64,000 nt of DNA from Planctomycetota bacterium. Its GTDB lineage: Bacteria; Planctomycetota; UBA1135; GCA-002686595. Positions within the stretch are counted from its first letter, which is position 1, and each line of letters starts with the position of its first letter. The stretch spans positions 1 to 64,000 of the forward strand of contig JASLMK010000023.1 in the NCBI GenBank assembly GCA_030746555.1. Direction: 5' to 3'. Positions 55,007 through 63,196 of this stretch are shown here, in pieces. The notes beneath the pieces are model-generated. The model did no database searches. It saw only the letters and a program-made list of their open reading frames with translations, and was not told where the DNA came from. The position numbers were made by a program, and so were the translations under genes.

Positions 55007-56085
55007 GCCGATTCTCCCTGCTCGCCGGACTCCCCGGCGAGCTCCTCCACCGCCCGCACGTGGGCCCGCTGCGGCTGCTCGGTGGTCCACACGGCTCCGG
55101 CGCCCACCTCGCCGGCGGCGAAGGCGAGGGTTCCGAACTCCCCCTCTACCTGCGCGAAGTGCAGCTGCCCGAGGCCGAGCTTTCGGGCCGCCGAGCGCGA
55201 GTGGTCGATCACGTCCCGTACACAGCGAGCCGTCCGCTCCGCCGTCGCGCCGCGCTGCCCCTGAACGAGCGCCGTTGCGCCGCGCACGTAGAAGGCCGCC
55301 CGAACACCGACGTCGGAGGCCAGGGCCTTGAGGGTGGGACGCACCGACCTCTCGGTCGCCCGCTGGGGGGCGTCACCGGTCTCGTCCGCCAACCGTCCAG
55401 TCCGCTCCACGGTTCGCAAGGCCTCGTCCACGTCCCCACCCTGCTCGGCGAGGGAAGCGACGGTCCGAAAGCGCGCCTCGAGCGCCGGGTCGCCGGGCAA
55501 CAGCTCCAACATGCGGGCCACGGTGCGGCGGGCCTCGATCCAGGCTCCGGCACGGGAAGCCAGGGCCAGGCGCAGTCGCAATGGCGCGAGCTCGCCGGGC
55601 ATGCAGGCCGCCGCCTCGTCCAACAAGGCGAAGGCCTCCTCGCCGTCGGCGCGCCGCCGGTCCGCAACGAAGCGCGCGACGCGCGCGTGCGCTCGGAAGA
55701 GGAGTGCCTCGGCGTCCTTCGGATTCGCAGCGCGCCACTCGCAGGCCGTCTCCTCGGCCCGCGCCACGCGGCCTGCCTCGAGGTGCAGCTCGCACAGCTC
55801 ACGCCAGACCGCCGGCCGCGGGGAGACGCGCATCTCCCCCTGGAGAGCACGCAGGCGATCCTCGCGCAACAGCTCGATGGTGCGGTCGAGCATCCGCCGC
55901 AGCTCGGTACTCTCGGGGTGGTTCTCCAGGCCTTCGGCGCAGATCCGGCGCACCTCCTCCAGCCTCCCGCTGGCCGCGTAGGCATGGGCCATGCGGGCGT
56001 AGTTGCGGGCGGAGGGATCCCGGGCGAGGATCCGGCCCGCGGCGCGTGTCCGCCCACGGGACAGGAAGCGTCCGAAGAGGGTCAC
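55003..56085 (-). CDS. TPR protein with C-terminal roadblock-like domain
   Basis: 360 aa from a GTG that overlaps the preceding stop (GTGA). Residues 20-235 are TPR-like helix pairs: ARNYARMAHAYAASGRLEEV, VWRELCELHLEAGRVARAEE, LFRAHARVARFVADRRRADG. Residues ~248-355 resemble the roadblock/profilin-like fold: PTLKALASDVGVRAAFYVRG, ATALVQGQ, a helix RTARCVRDVIDHSRSAARKL, FGTLAFAAGEVGAGAVWTTE and a last helix. No membrane segment. It is probably the scaffold that gathers the GTPase and roadblock proteins. Confidence 0.72.
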   Translation of the reverse strand: MTLFGRFLSRGRTRAAGRILARDPSARNYARMAHAYAASGRLEEVRRICAEGLENHPESTELRRMLDRTIELLREDRLRALQGEMRVSPRPAVWRELCELHLEAGRVARAEETACEWRAANPKDAEALLFRAHARVARFVADRRRADGEEAFALLDEAAACMPGELAPLRLRLALASRAGAWIEARRTVARMLELLPGDPALEARFRTVASLAEQGGDVDEALRTVERTGRLADETGDAPQRATERSVRPTLKALASDVGVRAAFYVRGATALVQGQRGATAERTARCVRDVIDHSRSAARKLGLGQLHFAQVEGEFGTLAFAAGEVGAGAVWTTEQPQRAHVRAVEELAGESGEQGESA

Positions 56086-57164
56086 GGGCCCTCCTCGATG
56101 AACGCCTCGAGGGCCGCCAAGTCCGCGAGGACGCGCGGGGAGTGCTCCCAGTCCTCGGCCGCATTGGCCGCCGAACGCCGCATGTGGGCCAGGGCCGCCT
56201 GGAGCTCGCCGTTTTGGATGGCGAGCAAGCCGTGTTCGCGCGAGGCCTCGGCGACAAGCCGGCGCCGCTCGCGCTCGAGGGCTTCCGCGCGCGCCTTCTC
56301 CGCGACGCGCCCCTCCAGCTTCACGACGCGCTCTCCGAGCGCCCGAATCTCGCCGCGGCGGGCCAAACCGCCGAGCCAGAGCCGGTTCTCGACCAGCATC
56401 TCCTCCAGGCGCGCGTGGCGCTCGATCAGCTCCTCTCCCGAGGCGATGTCACTGGCTCCCGGCAGGCTTCTGTACTCCTCGTGGAGTTGGCGCTCCCGCA
56501 GAGCGAGGGAGGAGAGCAACCCCGCCACGGCCATCGCCCCGACCGCCAGCCGATGCCGACGAGAGGTGCGCCGGCGGCACTCCATCTGCTCGTAGCGCAG
56601 GTCCCTGATCATGCGCGCCACGTCGCGGCGCGTTCGGTCGTGCAGCAGGACCTCCTGGAGGGCGTTGATCGCGTCCTTGTGGCGCCCATCGGCGGCCGCT
56701 TCCTCGGCGCGGCGCAGGTAACGCTCGACCATCTCCCCCACGTCCCCGTTGCGACGCAGGACACCGGCGAGGTCCTGCTCGACCTCGCGGGCCTCCGGCG
56801 CGTGCTGGGCGAGCACCTCCAGCACGCCGCGGGCGCGCTCCGCATCGCCCCGGTTCTCCAGCAAGGCCGCCAGCCTGCGGCCCTCCTCGATGAGGGAAAT
56901 GCGGTACTTGCGCAGAACGGGCGGATGCGCGATCCCCAAGATCAACAGGCTCTCCAGGCGGCGCACGTCTGACGGGTGGTCGCAGAGCCCCTCCACGAGG
57001 CAGCGCGCCAACAGGGCGGCCGTGCGGCGATCGAACTCCTCCGCGGCGTTCTGGATCTGGTCGGAGAGCTCGGGCCCGGTCCGGCCCTCGCTCTCCTCGG
57101 CCCCTATGAGGGTGTCGATCCACTCGTCGATGGACAGGCTCCCCAGGGTTGCTCTCGGGGTCAT
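56082..57164 (-). CDS. single-pass membrane protein with helical repeats and coiled coil; first gene of the GTPase operon
   Basis: 360 aa from ATG 57164 with GGAGAGGA a few bases upstream, the best start signal of the five genes. Residues 1-195 are all helical with TPR/ARM-like spacing (DVRRLESLLILGIAHPPVLR, HKDAINALQEVLLHDRTR). A basic stretch and one hydrophobic helix follow at about 204-222 (HRLAVGAMAVAGLLSSLAL), and then a long charged segment (225-350) with coiled-coil character. I do not recognise a family. Its place at the head of the operon, coupled through overlapping codons, suggests it anchors or senses for the GTPase module. Confidence 0.7.
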   Translation of the reverse strand: MTPRATLGSLSIDEWIDTLIGAEESEGRTGPELSDQIQNAAEEFDRRTAALLARCLVEGLCDHPSDVRRLESLLILGIAHPPVLRKYRISLIEEGRRLAALLENRGDAERARGVLEVLAQHAPEAREVEQDLAGVLRRNGDVGEMVERYLRRAEEAAADGRHKDAINALQEVLLHDRTRRDVARMIRDLRYEQMECRRRTSRRHRLAVGAMAVAGLLSSLALRERQLHEEYRSLPGASDIASGEELIERHARLEEMLVENRLWLGGLARRGEIRALGERVVKLEGRVAEKARAEALERERRRLVAEASREHGLLAIQNGELQAALAHMRRSAANAAEDWEHSPRVLADLAALEAFIEEGP

Positions 57165-57303
57165 TTCGGCGTCCTCTCCTGGAAGCTCCGCGGCCCACCG
57201 CGGGAGCGGAGCTCCGGCGGCGCAAGGGCTGTATCGGGCCCCCGAAGACGCGATCTGAAGCGAATTGCCCAAGTCGGAGTGAACCGCCGCGCCAGGAATC
57301 GAA

Positions 57304-57337
57304 GACGCCGGCGCACCCTCTCGGGCGCGCCGGCGTC
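57304..57337 (-). terminator. hairpin after the SbsA-Ig lipoprotein gene
   Basis: A perfect 11-bp stem (57304-57314 GACGCCGGCGC with 57327-57337) and a 12-nt loop lie about 42 bp beyond the stop of the minus-strand gene at 57380. It separates that gene from the GTPase operon, which is consistent with the operon having its own promoter in about 57165-57300. Confidence 0.55.
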
Positions 57338-57379
57338 GCACTCGCGTTCCCCCGCCGTGGGGCGGGGCAGACGCTCTCC

Positions 57380-60300
57380 CTAGAGCTCGGGGGTCACGCT
57401 CAGGGCTCCCGCCGTGTTGCGCGCGGGGTCGGGAAGCCCTGCGGCAAGGTCCAGCCAGTCGCCCTCCTCGAGCGCCTCGAGCATCACCACGCGCACGTAG
57501 TTGGGGTCGACGTCGAGCACGCCCGCGATCACCTGCCCCGCCGAAGCGGACCAGTTGAGGGCGTCGGTGGCGAAGTTCATGTCCACGTCCTCGTCGAACA
57601 GGACGTCCACGATCAGGCCGCTGGAATCCTCGTCACGGTTGACGAAGGCCGCGGCGATCCCCGGCGCGTCCGCGTCGCCGACGATCGTCCCGTTGAGGGG
57701 GACGGGCGTCGAGGACATGGCGTTACCGCTGTGGTCGGCGACGTTGGCGACGGCAATCGTCAGGGACTGGTTCGGATCGAGGTCCGAGTCGACACCGAGG
57801 TGGATGTCGACCGAGTTTGACCCGCTGACGTAGCGTGCGAGCGCTCCGACCAGGCTGACGCTGTTGGCACCGTTCGTCACGGTGTAGTTCGACAGGTCCA
57901 AGGCGGTCACGACCTCCACGGGCTCATCGAAGGTGATGGAGACGAAGTCCCCGCCACGATTGGGAACCGACGTCCCGTCCACCGACACCAACAGCGGCGG
58001 GGCGGAATCCGATCCGGCGACGTTGTTCACCAGGGCGCCGGTGAAGTTCCCCGCGAGGTCGGTCATGCCAAAGGCGATCGGGAACCCGATCTGAGGTTCG
58101 ACCGCGAAAGACACCCGGACCACGCGCGGGCCCACGAGCACCGCGGTCTGGCCGAAGTTCCCGTTGTTGTAGTTGTAGTTCCCCGCGGTGGAGGCGTACT
58201 CGCGGTCGAGCGCCTCGTCGGCGCGGAACAGGAGGGAGAACGAGTCAGCGTCCATCCTCCGGATGCCGTCGACACCGACGCTGGGGTCGACGAGGTCACC
58301 GCTCACGCTGACACCCGGAACGGAGTCGGCGGCGCTCATGGAGACTCCCTGAGCGCTTTGGACGTCGTCCACCGACACGGTGTAGGCGTTGGGGACCTGC
58401 AGGTTGTCGGCGCTGAGGGAGTCCAACTCGATCGAGACGGTCGAGGGCTCCTGGAAACCGAAGCTCGCACCGGAGAGGTCGATCTCGGTTCCGCCGTCGG
58501 TGACCGTGTAGTTCGACCAGTCCGTGAGATCCCAGGGGCTCATGCCCCTGTCGAAGTCGATCGTGATGATGTCGTTCGACTCTCCCGAGCGCGCCTCGAG
58601 GACGTCGACACCGAGGTTCATCAGTGGCTCGGAGGGGTCCTCGGACGCGAGGGGCATGGCCGTGACCGGGAACATGTAGTTCCCGACGAGGTCCGTCGTC
58701 CCCCAGACGTCCAGCGTGTCGCCGGCGTTCACGGTGAAGCCGAAGCTCAGGCGCACGCCCAGCCCGTCGTCGAGCTCGACGGCCGAGGACGGCGTCCCGC
58801 GCAGGTTGCCGAGCGAGTCGCGCAGCACGTACCGGGTTCCCTCTACGTTGCCCAGCTCGTCCCACAGGTCGGCTACGCCCCAGCAGTGCTCGCTGAAACG
58901 CACGACGACCTCGTCGAGGACGATCGAGTCGCGCCAACCCGTGTGGGCCGCGGGCAGGTTCTCCTCGGCGACGACCATCCCGGTCAACGCCGCGCTGACC
59001 ACCTCGTTGCCGGCGATGTCACGCATGCCGGAGAGGGTGATGCTGTAGTCGTCGCCGCGCTGCAGGTTGACGCCGGTAGCGTCGGCGAAGACGAGGGTCG
59101 CCCGCCTCATGGTCGGGTCGTAGGAGATCGAGGCGCCGGTGGTGTTGACCGGCGTCCCGACCGGCGACTCGACGCTCCAGTTGGCATCGTCGATCGCCTC
59201 TGTGGCGATGATGTCGTCATTGAACGCAACGAGCAGTTCGTCGTTGTTGGCACCCTCGATGGCCGAGGCCGTGGCGTGGGTGGCCCGCGGGGGAGTCGAA
59301 TCGGTCGACGTGATCGTGATCGCCGTCTGCGGGGCGGCCATCACGTTGCCCGCCAGGTCCTCGAGGTTGGACACGGTCAGGGTGTGGTCCCCGGGCGTGG
59401 GAGGGGCGTCGGTCAGCACGCGCACCCGATCGAGCCCGGTCTGCAAGGTCGCGGCCAGTACGTTCACGCTCCCGCCAACGAACGTCCAGTTGGCGGCGTT
59501 CTCGGCCGCCGACTGCTCGACGTCCTCGGAGAGCGTGACCTCGATCGTCTTCCCGAACGGGTCGAGCGAGCGGTTCTGGATGGCGCTGGTCACGAAGACG
59601 TCGGATTCGTCACCCGAGACGACACCCGTGGCGCTGGCCGTGAAACTCTGGCCGTCGACGTCCAGGACTGCGAGGGCGTCGAACTGGTAGGCGTCACCGT
59701 TCTTCATGTCGAAGTCGAGGCCGACCCGGAGGGTCTTCTCGATGAAGTCGTAGGTCCAGGTCTGCCCGGCAGGGTCGACGGGAGTCCCGTCGACGGTGAG
59801 CGTCCAGTTCCCCGAGTCGACGGCGGCGTCGGGATCGAAGGCCTGGTCGAAGCTGAGCGAGAGGTAGTCCTCGCCCTCGTTCTCCACCGTGGTCGCCTCG
59901 CTGGCCGCAAACGCGTTCTCGACCGGGGCGAGCTGCACGATGTCCTGGGGACCCCCGGCGTGGAGGTTCCCGTGGACGTCGGTCAGGTTCAGCAGGGTCA
60001 CCTGGTCCACCCCGGGGATGACCGCGGTGGAGAAGGTCACGCGCAGGGTCTCGGGCGAGGGCTGGGTGACGTTCAGTGCGATGTCGGGCAGAGGCAGGAG
60101 GAAGTTCGTGACGCTCAAGCACGTCATCGGGTCCATGGCCTCGTCGAAGGTGAAGTCCAAGACGCGGCCGTACTCGTCCTCGACGAGGTTCTGAGCGGCG
60201 CCGTCGGGCACGAGGTTGGGCGAGGTGCTGTCCCCCGCGGCCGTCCCGTCGACCGGCAGGTCGGAGACGGCTACGTCCGCCACGCTCCACATCGACGCGA

Positions 60301-60910
60301 CGGCGACCTGGAACGAGGGGTGCAGGTTCGCGCCGCTGCCGAGAGTCAGCGAGGCGACCTGGGTCGCAACGTCGAAGTCGATGGTGCTTCCTGCGAGGTC
60401 GAGCGCCTGACCGTCGATCCACAGGAGCCAGTTCGCCGGATCGGTCGCCTGCTCGGGGACCACGCGCGCGCCGGAGAAGGAGACCTCCAACCAGTCGCCG
60501 CCGAGCCCGGGATTCTGGATCCCGTCGGTGACGCTGAAGGTGGGCGCAGCGCCGTCCGTCGTCGTCACGTCCACGAACCCGTCGTCGATCGCTCCGACTC
60601 CGGTGATGCGGACCTGGTGGGAGGGCGTGACGCGCTCGTCCCAAACGACGAGGAAGTCCGCGCCGGTGCTGGAGACGCTGGATGCGGACTGCCCGCCGCT
60701 GGCCTCGAAGTTGGCCGCCGCCGGCGCGGTGAGCGGCTCGGTGTCGAGGGTGACCCGGGTCGTCAGGCCGTCCGGATCGGCGGAGAGGTCCTGGGAGACG
60801 TGCTCGATGTTGATGTCCGCGCCCGCGGTGGACGAACCGCCGGAGCAGCCGGCCGCAAGGAACACGAGACCACAGGCGAAGAGGTGGGTGATGCCGGTGA
60901 GGCGCTTCAT
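57380..60910 (-). CDS. giant lipoprotein with repeated SbsA-type Ig-like domains
   Basis: 1176 aa. The signal peptide ends in the lipobox LAAGC (Cys22). The remainder is about ten repeats of roughly 100 residues with the SbsA/Big_5 Ig pattern: a strand such as LSLSFDQAFDPDAAVDSGNW, then YTVTDGGTEIDLSGASFGF, and a DLAGN-type loop (VTDLAGNFTGAL, LEDLAGNVMA). Repeats differ enough that none is a recent copy. Such proteins are extracellular stalks or S-layer-like matrix components. It follows the beta-propeller gene on the same strand after 252 bp. Confidence 0.85.
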   Translation of the reverse strand: MKRLTGITHLFACGLVFLAAGCSGGSSTAGADINIEHVSQDLSADPDGLTTRVTLDTEPLTAPAAANFEASGGQSASSVSSTGADFLVVWDERVTPSHQVRITGVGAIDDGFVDVTTTDGAAPTFSVTDGIQNPGLGGDWLEVSFSGARVVPEQATDPANWLLWIDGQALDLAGSTIDFDVATQVASLTLGSGANLHPSFQVAVASMWSVADVAVSDLPVDGTAAGDSTSPNLVPDGAAQNLVEDEYGRVLDFTFDEAMDPMTCLSVTNFLLPLPDIALNVTQPSPETLRVTFSTAVIPGVDQVTLLNLTDVHGNLHAGGPQDIVQLAPVENAFAASEATTVENEGEDYLSLSFDQAFDPDAAVDSGNWTLTVDGTPVDPAGQTWTYDFIEKTLRVGLDFDMKNGDAYQFDALAVLDVDGQSFTASATGVVSGDESDVFVTSAIQNRSLDPFGKTIEVTLSEDVEQSAAENAANWTFVGGSVNVLAATLQTGLDRVRVLTDAPPTPGDHTLTVSNLEDLAGNVMAAPQTAITITSTDSTPPRATHATASAIEGANNDELLVAFNDDIIATEAIDDANWSVESPVGTPVNTTGASISYDPTMRRATLVFADATGVNLQRGDDYSITLSGMRDIAGNEVVSAALTGMVVAEENLPAAHTGWRDSIVLDEVVVRFSEHCWGVADLWDELGNVEGTRYVLRDSLGNLRGTPSSAVELDDGLGVRLSFGFTVNAGDTLDVWGTTDLVGNYMFPVTAMPLASEDPSEPLMNLGVDVLEARSGESNDIITIDFDRGMSPWDLTDWSNYTVTDGGTEIDLSGASFGFQEPSTVSIELDSLSADNLQVPNAYTVSVDDVQSAQGVSMSAADSVPGVSVSGDLVDPSVGVDGIRRMDADSFSLLFRADEALDREYASTAGNYNYNNGNFGQTAVLVGPRVVRVSFAVEPQIGFPIAFGMTDLAGNFTGALVNNVAGSDSAPPLLVSVDGTSVPNRGGDFVSITFDEPVEVVTALDLSNYTVTNGANSVSLVGALARYVSGSNSVDIHLGVDSDLDPNQSLTIAVANVADHSGNAMSSTPVPLNGTIVGDADAPGIAAAFVNRDEDSSGLIVDVLFDEDVDMNFATDALNWSASAGQVIAGVLDVDPNYVRVVMLEALEEGDWLDLAAGLPDPARNTAGALSVTPEL

Positions 60911-61162
60911 GCAGGAATCCTCAGGTGAGTCGTTTGGGTGGCCCCGCCACCGCCCCCGGGCCCGAGTGGGCGCGGGAGTGACCTGACGGATGCCGAGTCT
61001 CTCGGGGAAGCCCAGGGGTGGGCCCCAGGGCGTACGGGAGCGCTATCGACTCCCGCGTTCCCGGTCTTGAGACGACCTGCGAGTTCCTTGCGCGGGTCGG
61101 CGCCCGCGCGGAGCCGGGCGTGCGGCGGGAGCGTGGAGTGCGCCCGCCCGCCGGAGGTCCCC

Positions 61163-62779
61163 TCAGAGGATCAGAGGATCGACCACGTCGAGCGTGAAGC
61201 TCGAGCCGCCCGGCCCACGGAAGAAGGCCTGGGCGCAGACGTCCAGGCCGCGCAGGGCGGGGTGGTCGGGAAGGGGCAGGACCAAGTCCGCCCGTCCCGC
61301 GGCGTCCACGGCCCGGGGGAACACGCGCAGGCGCAGGGTCCGGTCGAGGGCCAGTCCTCCACCGACCCCGGGGAACACGGTGGGCTGGGCCGCCCGCCGG
61401 CCCAGGAGGAACAGGCACCACTGGCCGCCGGGCGCGCGGGCGGCGAGCTCGAGGGTCCCGCCGACCTGGGCGGGGGCGAGGATCGCCAGATCCCTGGGCC
61501 GGGTGTCGTACAGGCGCACCTCGCCGGTCGAGCCGACCTGGTTGGCGTGCAGGTTCTTCGCGGCCAGGACCAGACTCGCGCCGTCGTCCTCCAGGGCGAG
61601 CCCCAGGACGCTGCCCGGCAGGTCGACCTCCAGGACGGGCAGCGCCTCTCCCATGTCGGCCAGGATCAGCTCCGGCCGGTCGTCCCCCGCGCCCCAGCAG
61701 CCAAACGCCACGCGCCGGCCGTCGGCCGAGACGGCCACCGCCGCCGGGGAGTTCTGCAGGCCCGCCGCCGAGCCCTGCTGGACGAATTCGTGGACGCGCT
61801 GGTGGGCTGTCCCCTCGAAGGTCTCCAGGCGCACACCGCTTCCCGAGACGTACTCCCACCAGCCGACCGCGTAGGTCGTGCCGTCAGCGGCCACGGCGCA
61901 TCGAAGGGCCAGCTCGCTCCCGGCGCCGTCGTGCTCGGCGACCTCGACGTAGGCGCCGCCGACCTCGTCGAGCACGGCCAGACGGTCGAAGCGCGGGAAG
62001 ACGACCCGGCCACCGTCGGCGGAGAGGGCCACCGTCGGCGTGGGCGCGGGCAGGCTCTCGACGTGGAGCACGGCCCCGGCGGCGTCGAGGATCCGGACTT
62101 GCGGACCGGCAGCGACGACGAGGCGTGAGCCGTCGGCGGAGAGGGACAAGGCCGTCAACGGCGGCGCGGCGTAGTCGACCTCCGCGAGGGCGGCGCCGTC
62201 GTGGCCGTCCAACCAGGTCAGGTGGACCCGGCCGGCGGCGTCGTCCCAAGTCGCCGCGACCACGCGCCCTCCCGAGGCATCGCAGGCGAACAGGGCGGGA
62301 CCGTTGGAGTCGGGCGACAGGTCCGTGGTCCAACCCGGCGTGAAGGGCTGGCCCGCCCCCGCCGCGAGTGCGTCGTAGCGACTGATCCGGGTGCGGCGCG
62401 CCGCGCCCTGCGCCGCGGGGTACTGTGCCAGGGCGAACAGGCGCGTGGGGTCCTCCCCCGAGCAGACCGAGAGGGCGCCGGTCACCGTGCCCAGGGCGAG
62501 GTCCTCAAACAGCGGCTCGATCGCGCCCGAGCCCGGGGCGGTCAGGACCATCAAGCGCGCCTCGCCGGGGAAGCCGGCGGCCCAGACGAGCTCGCCACCG
62601 GCGGTCAGGCTCACCTCGGCCGGCAGCCAGGGGGCTGAGAGCTCGGCCGCGTGGACCCAGCGCAGACCGGGCTGGAACGGGTCTCCGACGGCCCCCGCCG
62701 GGCTCGACGTCAGGGCCAGGGTGCTCAGGGCGGCCGCCAGACGGAGGTTCGCCGCGGCGGGAAGGACGGGTCGGTTCAT
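61163..62779 (-). CDS. exported beta-propeller protein
   Basis: 538 aa with a signal peptide (LRLAAALSTLALTSSPAGA). Residues 30-410 are WD40/PQQ-like propeller blades: LTALSLSADGSRLVVAAGPQ, TVALSADGGRVVFPRFDRLA, AAVAVSADGRRVAFGCWGAG and others. The last 100 residues form a distinct beta module (GGTLELAARAPGGQWCLFLL, ...LPDHPALRGLDVCAQAFF, FTLDVVDPLIL) of a kind often seen at the ends of planctomycete exported proteins. It differs from the FRDP/NLT module of the cupredoxin. Function unknown. Divergent from the glycine riboswitch. Confidence 0.78.
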   Translation of the reverse strand: MNRPVLPAAANLRLAAALSTLALTSSPAGAVGDPFQPGLRWVHAAELSAPWLPAEVSLTAGGELVWAAGFPGEARLMVLTAPGSGAIEPLFEDLALGTVTGALSVCSGEDPTRLFALAQYPAAQGAARRTRISRYDALAAGAGQPFTPGWTTDLSPDSNGPALFACDASGGRVVAATWDDAAGRVHLTWLDGHDGAALAEVDYAAPPLTALSLSADGSRLVVAAGPQVRILDAAGAVLHVESLPAPTPTVALSADGGRVVFPRFDRLAVLDEVGGAYVEVAEHDGAGSELALRCAVAADGTTYAVGWWEYVSGSGVRLETFEGTAHQRVHEFVQQGSAAGLQNSPAAVAVSADGRRVAFGCWGAGDDRPELILADMGEALPVLEVDLPGSVLGLALEDDGASLVLAAKNLHANQVGSTGEVRLYDTRPRDLAILAPAQVGGTLELAARAPGGQWCLFLLGRRAAQPTVFPGVGGGLALDRTLRLRVFPRAVDAAGRADLVLPLPDHPALRGLDVCAQAFFRGPGGSSFTLDVVDPLIL

Positions 62780-62920
62780 GGTTTGGGGGTGCCGGCGGGG
62801 AGGTCCGGCGGCTCACCCCAAGCCTACCCCTGAACCCCGCCCTGGGAGGGGGGAAGGCCGGGCGGTCCGGGCTTGGACGGCGGGCCCCAGTGCCCTACAT
62901 TGAGGCCCACCGATCACCCG

Positions 62921-63055
62921 CAGGCCTGCGGGAGAGATCCAGGGGTCCGACGCCCGCCACCCCCCCGCGGAGCGAGTTTCGGACCTGCTGGACGCCGAAG
63001 GGGCAAGCCGGCCAGAGCGCCGCGCGAATCTCTCAGGCACCAGGACCCAGGCCTG
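62921..63055 (+). ncRNA. glycine riboswitch, single aptamer
   Basis: The conserved pieces appear in order: GGGAGAGA at 62930-62937, GCCGAAGGGGCAA at 62993-63005 and CTCTCAGGCACCAGGAC at about 63030-63045. The closing P1 stem is a perfect 8-bp pair, CAGGCCTG at 62921-62928 with CAGGCCTG at 63048-63055. Only one aptamer is present, whereas many glycine riboswitches are tandem. It lies about 140 bp ahead of gcvT, with a strong terminator between, so glycine binding should switch on expression of the glycine cleavage gene. Confidence 0.93.
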
Positions 63056-63109
63056 TTCCCTCCTGAACATCACCCATCGCGGCGCCGCGGCGCCCGAGAC
63101 GAGACGGAC

Positions 63110-63151
63110 AGGGGCGCAGCGGCCGCGAGGCCGGAGCGCCCCTGTTTTTTT
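63110..63151 (+). terminator. intrinsic terminator, expression platform of the glycine riboswitch
   Basis: An 8-bp outer stem (AGGGGCGC at 63110-63117, GCGCCCCT at 63136-63143) encloses a second stem (CGGCC/GGCCG) capped by GCGA, followed by T7 at 63145-63151. It is the only textbook T-tract terminator in the window. Between the aptamer and gcvT it fits transcriptional control by read-through when glycine is bound. Confidence 0.92.
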
Positions 63152-63196
63152 GTCCCGGCCCACTCGCCCCTGACTCCGGCTCCGACGCACCTCCCC

